A stretch of DNA of 8,938 nt from an uncultured Clostridium sp. (GTDB lineage Bacteria > Bacillota > Clostridia > Lachnospirales > Lachnospiraceae): contig URUX01000102.1 of assembly GCA_900551135.1 (NCBI GenBank), forward strand, positions 1 through 8,938. The letters run 5' to 3'. The translations under genes were made by a program, and so were the position numbers. The notes beneath the pieces were generated by a model. That model ran no database searches, had not been told where the DNA came from, and saw nothing but the letters and a program-made list of their open reading frames with translations. Positions 1-5,194 of the stretch are shown one piece after another. Position 1 is the stretch's first letter, and every line of letters starts with the position of its first letter.

Positions 1-311
1 GGTTCTTCTGCTTTTGAAGCTTCTGCCGGTTTTACCGAAGAACGCTGCTGACCTGCATTTTTCGGGCTGGCCGGACGATTTTTTAACTGCTGTGAATTCT
101 GCGGACGATATACTGCAACCAATTTCTTTTTGTGAGGAGCCCCCTCCGAGGATGCTTCCTCTTTTTTAGGCTCAGTAAGGCTTCTCACCAGTCTTTCTTC
201 CTCGCTGCTAAGTCCTGACAACGCGCTCTTTCTAATATGATTTTTCTCCAGCAGATCCATTACTTCTCTGGGAGTTTTTCCTATTTCCTTCGCTAATTCA
301 TTTACTCTCAT
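1..311 (-). CDS. infB: Translation initiation factor IF-2, N-terminal part (runs off left edge)
   Basis: IF-2 is the GTPase that places initiator fMet-tRNA on the 30S subunit and promotes 70S joining. Only the first 103 codons are present, so the G domain and C-terminal tRNA-binding domains lie outside the window. Residues 1-50, beginning MRVNELAKEIGKTPREVMDL, are a typical IF2_N helical domain. What follows is a lysine-, proline- and glutamine-rich low-complexity linker, as usual for Clostridia IF-2. The ATG at 309-311 has an AGGAGGT ribosome-binding site seven bases upstream. The start lies 14 bases inside the end of ylxQ, so translation is probably coupled. It is the last visible gene of the rimP operon. 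The identification rests on the N-terminal motif plus gene order and is very secure. Confidence 0.96.
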   Translation of the reverse strand, partial: MRVNELAKEIGKTPREVMDLLEKNHIRKSALSGLSSEEERLVRSLTEPKKEEASSEGAPHKKKLVAVYRPQNSQQLKNRPASPKNAGQQRSSVKPAEASKAEE

Positions 312-633
312 GCTCACTACCTCCTATCAGTTTCATCTGTTTCTCCACGGCTTTTGCCAACCCCGCATCCAATATGGCCAGAGATGCTCTCATCTCCTTA
401 CCCATGGCGTGGCCCAGCTCATCCTTTCTTCCAAGCATATAAAGAGGCACTTTATAGTAAGTACACATATTGGAAAACATCTTCTTTGTATTATCCGATG
501 CTTCTTCCGATACAATCACCAAACACGCCTTTCCGGTTTTCACCGCCTTTTCTGTGGAAAATTCTCCACTGGCCGTCTTGCCGGCCTTGGTCGCAAGACC
601 AATCAGGTTTAACACCTTCTGTCTGTTATCCAA
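298..633 (-). CDS. ylxQ: L7Ae/L30e-family RNA-binding protein YlxQ (TTG start)
   Basis: This 111-residue protein is a small member of the L7Ae/L30e/Gadd45 family, whose members bind kink-turn RNA. The bacterial YlxQ branch is thought to bind RNA, but its cellular job is unsettled. Residues 5-50 (KVLNLIGLATKAGK, SGEFSTEKAVKTGKACLVI, then EEASDNTKK) match the family's first helix and the strand-helix segment that touches RNA. The start is TTG at 631-633: no in-frame ATG fits the family N-terminus, and an AAAGGAG sits ten bases upstream inside the end of ylxR. The gene overlaps ylxR by 8 bases and infB by 14, so the three probably form a translationally coupled block. Family and position are secure; the TTG start is well supported but unusual. 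Confidence 0.93.
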   Translation of the reverse strand: MDNRQKVLNLIGLATKAGKTASGEFSTEKAVKTGKACLVIVSEEASDNTKKMFSNMCTYYKVPLYMLGRKDELGHAMGKEMRASLAILDAGLAKAVEKQMKLIGGSEHESK

Positions 634-898
634 GCTCTTCCATCTCCTTTTTCAGGTTTTCATATACTTCTTTCGGAATTGCCATCTTAAAGGAGCGCTC
701 TAAGCCTTTTCCCTTTACTGCCCGTTCCAGACATTCCATAGATGGGCACAGATAGGCGCCTCTTCCGTTTTTCCGTCCGGTTGCGTCTATGGTGAATTCC
801 CCTTCCGGCGTCTTTAAAACCCGAATCATTTCTTTTTTATTTTTACTGCATCCGCAGCCAATACATTGCCGTAAAGGTACCTTCTTTACTGTACTCAC
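626..898 (-). CDS. ylxR: YlxR-family (DUF448) RNA-binding protein, RnpM-like (GTG start)
   Basis: This 90-residue basic protein belongs to the YlxR/DUF448 family, found between nusA and infB in many bacteria. Family signatures are clear: RQCIGC at residues 10-15 and GRGAYLC at 45-51, the cluster lining the presumed RNA-binding cleft. From memory, the Bacillus subtilis member has recently been reported to bind RNase P RNA and modulate RNase P (name RnpM); whether that holds here is inference. The start is GTG at 896-898, preceded by AAGGAG at seven bases spacing and lying 14 bases after the nusA stop. The 3' end overlaps the TTG start of ylxQ by 8 bases. The cysteines at 12, 15, 17, 51 and 56 could suggest metal binding, but I see no complete recognised zinc site. 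Confidence 0.94.
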   Translation of the reverse strand: MSTVKKVPLRQCIGCGCSKNKKEMIRVLKTPEGEFTIDATGRKNGRGAYLCPSMECLERAVKGKGLERSFKMAIPKEVYENLKKEMEELG

Positions 899-912
899 TT
901 TACCACTCCTTG

Positions 913-2076
913 TTATTCCTCGCTGGTTTTTTCTGCTTCCCGGGAGTCTTCATAATCTTCCTGATATTCTTCCTGGTAGCTGGTTTCCATGTCTTCCATA
1001 TCTTCCTGGTATTCAATACCCATTTCTTCAAACAGACCGGATTCTTTTGCCTGCGTCTCACTCTTGATATCAATCTTATAACCAGTCAGACGTGCTGCCA
1101 GTCTTGCATTCTGTCCTTCTTTTCCGATTGCCAGAGATAACTGGTAATCGGGTACAATAACCTGTGCTTCTCTTTCGTCTTCATCGGCTACTACACAGAT
1201 AACCTTTGCAGGACTCAGAGCATTTTCAATTAATAAGGCTGCATTGTCATCCCAATTAATAATGTCAATCTTCTCACCCCGCAGTTCATCTACAACCGCG
1301 TTGACTCTGGCGCCGTTTAATCCTACACAGGCACCTACCGGATCCACATTGGGGTCATGGGAGCAGACTGCAATCTTGGTACGGGAACCGGCTTCTCTTG
1401 CAATAGCCTTAATCTCAACGGTACCGTCTTTTACTTCGGCAACCTCAGATTCAAACAGGCGCTTTACCAAATCCGGATGGGTACGGGATACGGAAACTCT
1501 TGGTCCTTTCGGTGTATCTTTAACTTCCAAAATATAAACCTTGATTCGTTCTGTCGGAGCAAGAACCTCTCCCTTTACCTGTTCGCTTTCATTTAAAATC
1601 GCGTCTACCTTGCCCAGATTAATGCTGATGTTTCTGCCCAGATTTTTCTGTACAATACCGGTTACCACATCTTTTTCCAGACTGTAGTAATCATTATAGA
1701 GAACCTTGCGCTCTTCTTCCCTGATTTTCTGCAGGATCACGTTTTTGGCGTTCTGGGTTGCAATACGTCCAAAATTCTTAGATTCAATCGGTACCTGGAC
1801 AATATCGCCGATTACGTATCTGGGATCTTTCATTCTGGCTTCTGCCAGACTGATCTGAAGCATGGAATCCTCCACTTCCTCAACTACTTCTTTTTCCGCA
1901 TAAACGGAAAAATCACAGGTATTCGGATTAATGGTGACCTTTACATTGTCTGCCTTTCCAAAATGGTTTTTGCAAGCAGTCAGCAGGGAATTTTCAATCG
2001 CTTCCAGTAATACGTCCTTGCTGATATTTTTCTCCTTTTCCAGCATCTCCAATGCCAATAACAGTTCCTTATTCAT
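913..2076 (-). CDS. nusA: Transcription termination/antitermination factor NusA
   Basis: NusA binds RNA polymerase and nascent RNA, promoting pausing and intrinsic termination and taking part in antitermination of rRNA operons. At 387 residues this is the short Firmicute form. The order is: N-terminal RNAP-binding domain (about 1-125, starting MNKELLLALEMLEKEKNIS), S1 domain (about 134-200), KH1 (motif VGACVGLNGARVNAVVDEL at 247-265) and KH2 (LAIGKEGQNARLAARLTGYK around 315-334). It then ends in a Glu/Asp/Tyr-rich tail of about 40 residues in place of the acidic repeats of enterobacterial NusA. The ATG has AGGAGG seven bases upstream. It follows rimP by 27 bases in the same operon. Nothing in the protein looks abnormal. 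Confidence 0.98.
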   Translation of the reverse strand: MNKELLLALEMLEKEKNISKDVLLEAIENSLLTACKNHFGKADNVKVTINPNTCDFSVYAEKEVVEEVEDSMLQISLAEARMKDPRYVIGDIVQVPIESKNFGRIATQNAKNVILQKIREEERKVLYNDYYSLEKDVVTGIVQKNLGRNISINLGKVDAILNESEQVKGEVLAPTERIKVYILEVKDTPKGPRVSVSRTHPDLVKRLFESEVAEVKDGTVEIKAIAREAGSRTKIAVCSHDPNVDPVGACVGLNGARVNAVVDELRGEKIDIINWDDNAALLIENALSPAKVICVVADEDEREAQVIVPDYQLSLAIGKEGQNARLAARLTGYKIDIKSETQAKESGLFEEMGIEYQEDMEDMETSYQEEYQEDYEDSREAEKTSEE

Positions 2077-2103
2077 GGTTATCCTCCTAATGATCCTTCT
2101 CCA

Positions 2104-2571
2104 TTAAAAATCAAAAGCTAATCGAATCAATGCAATGTCCGGCCTGTCAAATACAATCTGGCTTCCGTCTTCCATCCCCAGGGTGACGGTATCCTTATCA
2201 TATGCCTCCAGCACACCGGTATAGTCCTTTTGTTTATTGAAAGCCTTGTAAAGCTTTACTTCCACTTCTTTGCCTATGCTTCTGGCAAAATCCTTTTCCT
2301 TTTTCAAAGGTCTTCCAAGTCCGGGAGAGCTGACTTCTAAAATACAGCTTTCCTCAATAAAGTCCTCTTCATCCAGCCAGTCGCTAAGCCTGCGGTTAAT
2401 CACTTCACAGTCGTCTACCGTGATACCGCCCTCTTTATCGATGTAAGCACGCAGGTACCAGGTGCCGGCTTCTTTTACATATTCTACGTCTACCAGCTCA
2501 AAATTGTGTTCTTCCATCAATGGGAGAAGGTATTGTTCGGTTCTTGCCTCATATTGCTCTTTTTTGCTCAT
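2104..2571 (-). CDS. rimP: Ribosome maturation factor RimP
   Basis: RimP binds the pre-30S subunit and helps ribosomal proteins load at the central pseudoknot during 30S assembly; it acts in the cytoplasm. The 155-residue length is normal. The N-terminal domain carries ELVDVEYVKE (25-34) and LRAYIDKEGGITVDDCEVIN (40-59). The family hallmark SSPGLGRPL is at 81-89, leading into the C-terminal SH3-like domain (about 90-155). The ATG at 2569-2571 is preceded by an AAAGGTGGTG ribosome-binding region. This is the first gene of the operon, with a promoter and a hairpin-bearing leader of roughly 105-110 bases upstream, so control of the operon probably starts there. Confidence 0.97.
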   Translation of the reverse strand: MSKKEQYEARTEQYLLPLMEEHNFELVDVEYVKEAGTWYLRAYIDKEGGITVDDCEVINRRLSDWLDEEDFIEESCILEVSSPGLGRPLKKEKDFARSIGKEVEVKLYKAFNKQKDYTGVLEAYDKDTVTLGMEDGSQIVFDRPDIALIRLAFDF

Positions 2572-2603
2572 CTCGCACCACCTTTCTTAGCCTGTCTGGC
2601 CTG

Positions 2604-2657
2604 TGTCCGGATTTACAGCCGGACAAACGGAAAGAGTGGACTCACGCCCACTCTTTC
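2604..2657 (-). promoter_or_regulatory. Structured 5' leader of the rimP operon (two hairpins)
   Basis: In the minus-strand transcript, a perfect 10-bp stem (GAAAGAGTGG with CCACTCTTTC, 2648-2657 and 2630-2639) closes an 8-nt loop. It is followed after 4 nt by a 7-bp stem (TGTCCGG with CCGGACA, 2619-2625 and 2604-2610), also with an 8-nt loop. Neither stem is followed by a clean U-run, so they do not look like a terminator. My recollection is that a GAGTGG-type hairpin recurs upstream of rimP in Firmicutes, which would point to a conserved leader motif. Its function is not known to me; NusA- or ribosome-dependent autoregulation is speculation. Confidence 0.7.
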
Positions 2658-2685
2658 AGCCATTCATCATCATGTTATCGTGTTC

Positions 2686-2714
2686 ATCATAACACTTTCT
2701 ATTGGAAAATGCAA
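2686..2714 (-). promoter_or_regulatory. Vegetative-sigma promoter of the rimP-nusA-infB operon
   Basis: On the minus strand, TTGCAT (2709-2714) and TATGAT (2686-2691) are separated by exactly 17 bases, a good match to the housekeeping sigma consensus. Transcription would start near 2679, giving a leader of about 105-110 bases before the rimP ATG. The -35 box begins only four bases after the reconstructed stop codon of the upstream MATE gene. Confidence 0.8.
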
Positions 2715-2718
2715 GCCT

Positions 2719-2847
2719 TTATTGCATCTTTTTAAATTCCTGTCTTACTAAGCAGACAGAAAGCAGAAATGCTCCGCAGTCTGCCACTGGCCCTGCATAC
2801 AATGCACCGTCGATTCCAAAGAATAATGGAAGGATTAAAATCAATCA
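2719..2847 (-). pseudogene. Out-of-frame native C-terminus of the MATE gene (frameshift tail)
   Basis: In the frame next to the open one, the minus strand reads LILILPLFFGIDGALY, then AGPVADCGAFLLSVCLV, then RQEFKKMQ and TAA at 2719-2721. This is a normal last MATE helix and basic tail. The intact paralogue at 6517-7884 has the matching stretch RKFILLIPLIFIMPRLF followed by AEPAAD, with the proline this copy lacks. Comparing the two suggests that CTG-ATT-CCN-TTG-ATT became CTG-A-TTG-ATT, a loss of five bases around 2843-2847; a one-base insertion would also account for the frame change. Restored, the protein would be about 453 residues, close to the 455 of the paralogue. A sequencing or assembly error is possible. 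Confidence 0.82.
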
Positions 2848-4075
2848 GGAAAAACACCTGACGGGTCAAAGACAGCAAAGCTCCTTTTAATGGTTTTCCA
2901 ATGGCAGAAAACATGCTGGAACTCAGCATCTGGACACCATTTACCAATACCATAAATAAAAATGTCCGCATGAATTTTACAGCAAATTCCATATACTGGG
3001 CATCTCCGGAACCGAATATGGAGATAATATAGCCCGGAAAAAACTGGAACAGGATGAAACAGACCGACGATACGCAGAACGCACAGGAAATCGCCAGTTT
3101 AAATACATTCCGCACCCGTTCATACTGCTCAGCTCCGTAGTTAAATCCCAAAATCGGCTGAGACCCCTGACAGATACCAATAATTACTGCCATCAAAATT
3201 CCGTTGGTCTTCATTACGATACCGCAGCTTGCCAGAGGAATTTCACTGCCGTAAACCGATCTGGCTCCATAATAGGTCAGAGTATTGTTTAACACAATCT
3301 GTACCAGGGTAATGGCAAGCTGGTTTAAACTGCTGCTCATTCCCAGCCCTGCTACGGTTGCACACCGTTTTCTGTCTAATTTAAAATATTCTTTTTTCAG
3401 TGTGACATGTTTGAACTTCCATAAATACCGGAATGCGATTCCAAAAGAAACAATCTGTCCAATAATGGTAGCCCATGCTGCGCCTGCCACTCCCATGTGA
3501 AATACAAAAATGAAAACAGGATCTAAAATGGTATTGATTACTGCTCCCACCAGCATACAGGTCATGGAATATTTCGGGCTTCCATCTGCTCTTGCCAGAT
3601 TGCTTAATCCGTTAGTGGCAATCAGAAACGGCATTCCCAGCGTTGTAATTCTGGTATAGCTGACTGCGTAAGGCATAACGGCCTGGGTTGCCCCAAACAT
3701 TTTTAATAAAGGATATAAAAAAATCTGAACCGTCACCACATAGATGATACCAGCCACCACCATCATACTGACTGCTGTTCCCACATAGCGGGCAGCATTT
3801 TCCGGTTCTCCTGCCCCCAGTTCCAGAGAAAAACCGGACGCACAGCCAATACCAATCAGCAGCGCCAGAGCCATGCAAATGGTATTTAGAGGAAAGGATA
3901 CATTGGTAGCAGCATTTCCCAGATATCCGACTCCCTGTCCAATAAAAATCTGATCCACAATATTATAGAGAGAGCTGACCAGCATGGCAATGATACTTGG
4001 AATGGCATATCCTGCCAGAAGTCTGGACAGCTTTTCATAGCCCAGTGGATTTTTCTTTTGTTGATGTTCGTTCAT
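2732..4075 (-). CDS. MATE-family multidrug efflux transporter, C-terminus altered by frameshift
   Basis: This is a multidrug and toxic compound extrusion (MATE) family inner-membrane antiporter, normally 12 membrane helices in two 6-helix halves, exporting cationic or amphipathic compounds using Na+ or H+. Family marks include AGYAIPSIIAMLVSSLYNIV with DQIFIG (about 21-46), LDPVFIFVFHMGVAGAAWAT in the N-half end, and GICQGSQPILGFNYGAEQY in the C-half. Length and layout resemble the MepA-like clostridial branch. The chosen ATG at 4073-4075 has AGGGGGG five bases upstream; an upstream in-frame extension to 4138 has no such signal. The first 411 residues look normal. The final 36 (from DFNPSIIL) are unlike any MATE ending, while the adjacent frame encodes a proper one (see the tail feature). 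The gene is therefore either newly inactivated or mis-assembled. The specific substrate cannot be told from sequence. Confidence 0.9.
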   Translation of the reverse strand: MNEHQQKKNPLGYEKLSRLLAGYAIPSIIAMLVSSLYNIVDQIFIGQGVGYLGNAATNVSFPLNTICMALALLIGIGCASGFSLELGAGEPENAARYVGTAVSMMVVAGIIYVVTVQIFLYPLLKMFGATQAVMPYAVSYTRITTLGMPFLIATNGLSNLARADGSPKYSMTCMLVGAVINTILDPVFIFVFHMGVAGAAWATIIGQIVSFGIAFRYLWKFKHVTLKKEYFKLDRKRCATVAGLGMSSSLNQLAITLVQIVLNNTLTYYGARSVYGSEIPLASCGIVMKTNGILMAVIIGICQGSQPILGFNYGAEQYERVRNVFKLAISCAFCVSSVCFILFQFFPGYIISIFGSGDAQYMEFAVKFMRTFLFMVLVNGVQMLSSSMFSAIGKPLKGALLSLTRQVFFLIDFNPSIILWNRRCIVCRASGRLRSISAFCLLSKTGI

Positions 4076-4080
4076 AATGT

Positions 4081-4087
4081 CCCCCCT
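4081..4087 (-). promoter_or_regulatory. Ribosome-binding site fixing the MATE start
   Basis: AGGGGGG on the minus strand ends five bases before the ATG at 4073-4075. It decides in favour of the protein starting MNEHQQKK over a 21-residue longer in-frame reading, whose extra segment would also lie on the promoter-proximal leader. Confidence 0.75.
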
Positions 4088-4109
4088 ACTGTTCGTACGC
4101 TTACAAATT

Positions 4110-4138
4110 ATTATAAAGCAAATTTCCACCCCCTGCAA
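4110..4138 (-). promoter_or_regulatory. Promoter of the MATE gene
   Basis: On the minus strand, TTGCAG (4133-4138) and a perfect TATAAT (4110-4115) are 17 bases apart. The predicted start near 4103 leaves a leader of about 28 bases. A G-rich block fills the upstream half of the spacer, which can mark regulated promoters, but no matching operator was recognised. Confidence 0.72.
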
Positions 4139-4187
4139 GTAATTACAATTTTTATGTATAAAATCAAGAAATATATTATGTATCGTC

Positions 4188-4216
4188 TTGCCTTTTTTTC
4201 CAAATTATGGTATATT
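4188..4216 (+). promoter_or_regulatory. Promoter reading toward the ABC transporter genes
   Basis: TTGCCT (4188-4193) and TATATT (4211-4216) are spaced by 17 bases. Transcription would begin near 4223, inside the GTATAC palindrome, and would cross two hairpins, including a terminator, before reaching the ABC ATPase gene. A TATAAT at 4358-4363, downstream of the terminator, is an alternative start point but lacks a good -35 box. Confidence 0.6.
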
Positions 4217-4228
4217 TTGTATACAAAA
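4215..4228. promoter_or_regulatory. 14-bp perfect palindrome, candidate repressor operator
   Basis: TTTTGTATACAAAA is a perfect 14-bp palindrome that overlaps the last two bases of the -10 box and the expected transcription start. A dimeric regulator bound here should block this promoter. The TTGTATACAA core resembles operators of GntR-family regulators, but no GntR gene is in the window, so the binding protein is unknown. In AT-rich DNA part of the symmetry could be chance. Confidence 0.5.
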
Positions 4229-4269
4229 ATCAACTATGTTTATTGTCCGTCTTTTGTTGCCATAATATT

Positions 4270-4292
4270 GGAACAGATTTATTCTCTGTTCC
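4270..4292 (+). promoter_or_regulatory. Leader hairpin preceding the terminator
   Basis: GGAACAGA (4270-4277) pairs perfectly with TCTGTTCC (4285-4292) around a 7-nt loop, TTTATTC. It ends one base before the terminator stem, so the two could stack coaxially. Together they make a compact two-hairpin leader that may be a small stand-alone RNA or an attenuator. Confidence 0.55.
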
Positions 4293-4293
4293 G

Positions 4294-4332
4294 GCCTCCT
4301 AAACGTTCCCCCACCTTTAGGAGGCTTTTTTT
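4294..4332 (+). terminator. Rho-independent terminator in the ABC leader
   Basis: GCCTCCTAAA (4294-4303) and TTTAGGAGGC (4316-4325) form a perfect 10-bp stem with a 12-nt loop, directly followed by seven T residues (4326-4332). It is oriented on the plus strand and sits 67 bases before the ABC ATPase start. No plus-strand gene lies between it and the MATE gene. It must therefore end a short leader RNA of about 110 nt or act as an attenuator for the ABC operon. Confidence 0.85.
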
Positions 4333-4399
4333 CTGCACTTCTTTCTGCATTTCTCCATATAATAAGGCATAAATCCACTAAAAATATGGAGGCCTGTCT

Positions 4400-5194
4400 A
4401 TGATTCCCAAATTGGAAGTACGAGGGGTCAGCTGTTCTTACCACCGTATGGAAGGCGAGACACTGGCCCTTTCACATATTAATTTTACCGCTGCTTCCGG
4501 AGAATTTCTCGCTGTAGTAGGCTCTTCCGGATGCGGAAAATCCACGCTTCTTTCTCTCATATGCGGTTTATTAATTCCTGACGAAGGAGAGATCCTTCTG
4601 GATGGCACCCCAATCAAATCGCCTGGTGCGGAAGGTCATATCGGTTACATGTTTCAAAAGGATCATCTGTTTGAATGGCGTTCCATTTTATCCAATGCCT
4701 GTTTAGGCTCCGAATTAAACGGAACCTTTTCCCCGGCTGTCAAAAATGAAATCTCTGCCATGCTTTCTGACTACGGCCTGGGAATGTTTCTCCATTCCAG
4801 ACCGTCTGAACTTTCCGGCGGGATGCGCCAGCGAGCCGCATTAGTCCGGACACTGGCCACGAAACCGGATCTCCTTTTACTGGATGAACCGTTTTCTGCA
4901 TTAGATTATCAGACAAGACTGGAAGTCAGTGATGATATCAGTACCATCATCCGGACTGCCGGAAAAACTGCCATTCTGGTAACCCATGATTTGGCAGAAG
5001 CCATCAGCATCGCTGATCGGGTACTGGTTCTCTCACCCAGACCAGGCCGGATAAAAACCATTGTTCCGGTTTCCTTTGAGGCTGAAAAAGGCCAGACCGT
5101 CCATCCGCTTGCCCGCAGAAATTTGCCGGAATTTGCCGGCTATTTTAATCTTTTATGGAAGGAGATGCAGCACCATGAGCCCTGCACAGATTGA
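4400..5194 (+). CDS. ABC transporter ATP-binding protein, nitrate/sulfonate/taurine (NitT/TauT) type
   Basis: This is the cytoplasmic ATPase that powers an importer made with the adjacent permease. All nucleotide-binding elements are present in its 264 residues: Walker A GSSGCGKST (41-49), Q-loop Gln86, signature LSGGMRQR (138-145), Walker B LLLLDEP (158-164) and the switch histidine in THD (196). The segment ADRVLVLSPRPGRI (205-218) and the overall length are typical of SsuB/TauB/ThiZ-like subunits, which carry sulfonates, taurine, nitrate or thiamine precursors. The ATG has GGAGG seven bases upstream. The 3' end overlaps the permease gene by 20 bases, implying coupled translation. No binding-protein gene adjoins, so the substrate is unknown. 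There is no sign of damage. Confidence 0.93.
   Translation: MIPKLEVRGVSCSYHRMEGETLALSHINFTAASGEFLAVVGSSGCGKSTLLSLICGLLIPDEGEILLDGTPIKSPGAEGHIGYMFQKDHLFEWRSILSNACLGSELNGTFSPAVKNEISAMLSDYGLGMFLHSRPSELSGGMRQRAALVRTLATKPDLLLLDEPFSALDYQTRLEVSDDISTIIRTAGKTAILVTHDLAEAISIADRVLVLSPRPGRIKTIVPVSFEAEKGQTVHPLARRNLPEFAGYFNLLWKEMQHHEPCTD

Larger units (their letters stand above)
4076..4399. other. Divergent control region between the MATE and ABC genes
   Basis: This 324-base gene-free stretch separates two divergently transcribed units. From left to right it holds the MATE ribosome-binding site and promoter (minus strand), about 50 bases of AT-rich DNA, a plus-strand promoter, a 14-bp palindrome, two tandem hairpins of which the second is a terminator, a TATAAT at 4358-4363 without a convincing -35 box, and the ABC ribosome-binding site. 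I found no convincing protein-coding gene and no riboswitch class that I recognise. Confidence 0.75.

Noticed and set aside
4091..4104. CGTACG-centred partial palindrome in the MATE leader as an operator
   Set aside because: Only six bases are truly symmetric, which is expected by chance in a region of this size.
4076..4138. A 21-residue N-terminal extension of the first MATE protein
   Set aside because: The extension covers the predicted -10 box and transcription start and lacks a ribosome-binding site, whereas the inner ATG has AGGGGGG at good spacing.
4236..4265. A nine-codon reading frame, MFIVRLLLP, just before the leader hairpins, as an attenuation leader peptide
   Set aside because: No Shine-Dalgarno sequence precedes its ATG, it has no run of one regulatory amino acid, and frames this short are common by chance.
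4211..4332. A known riboswitch (TPP, purine, preQ1, guanidine, fluoride, ZTP or SAM) upstream of the ABC genes
   Set aside because: None of the conserved core sequences that I know for these classes is present; the region is too short and simple for most of them.
4205..4444. A 79-codon minus-strand frame across the ABC leader
   Set aside because: It runs antisense through the promoter, both hairpins and the ABC start, has no ribosome-binding site and shows no family features; it is a chance open frame.
5061..5174. A longer permease N-terminus starting inside the ATPase gene
   Set aside because: The extra 38 residues are out-of-frame ATPase sequence with no membrane or family character; the ATG at 5175 has its own ribosome-binding site.
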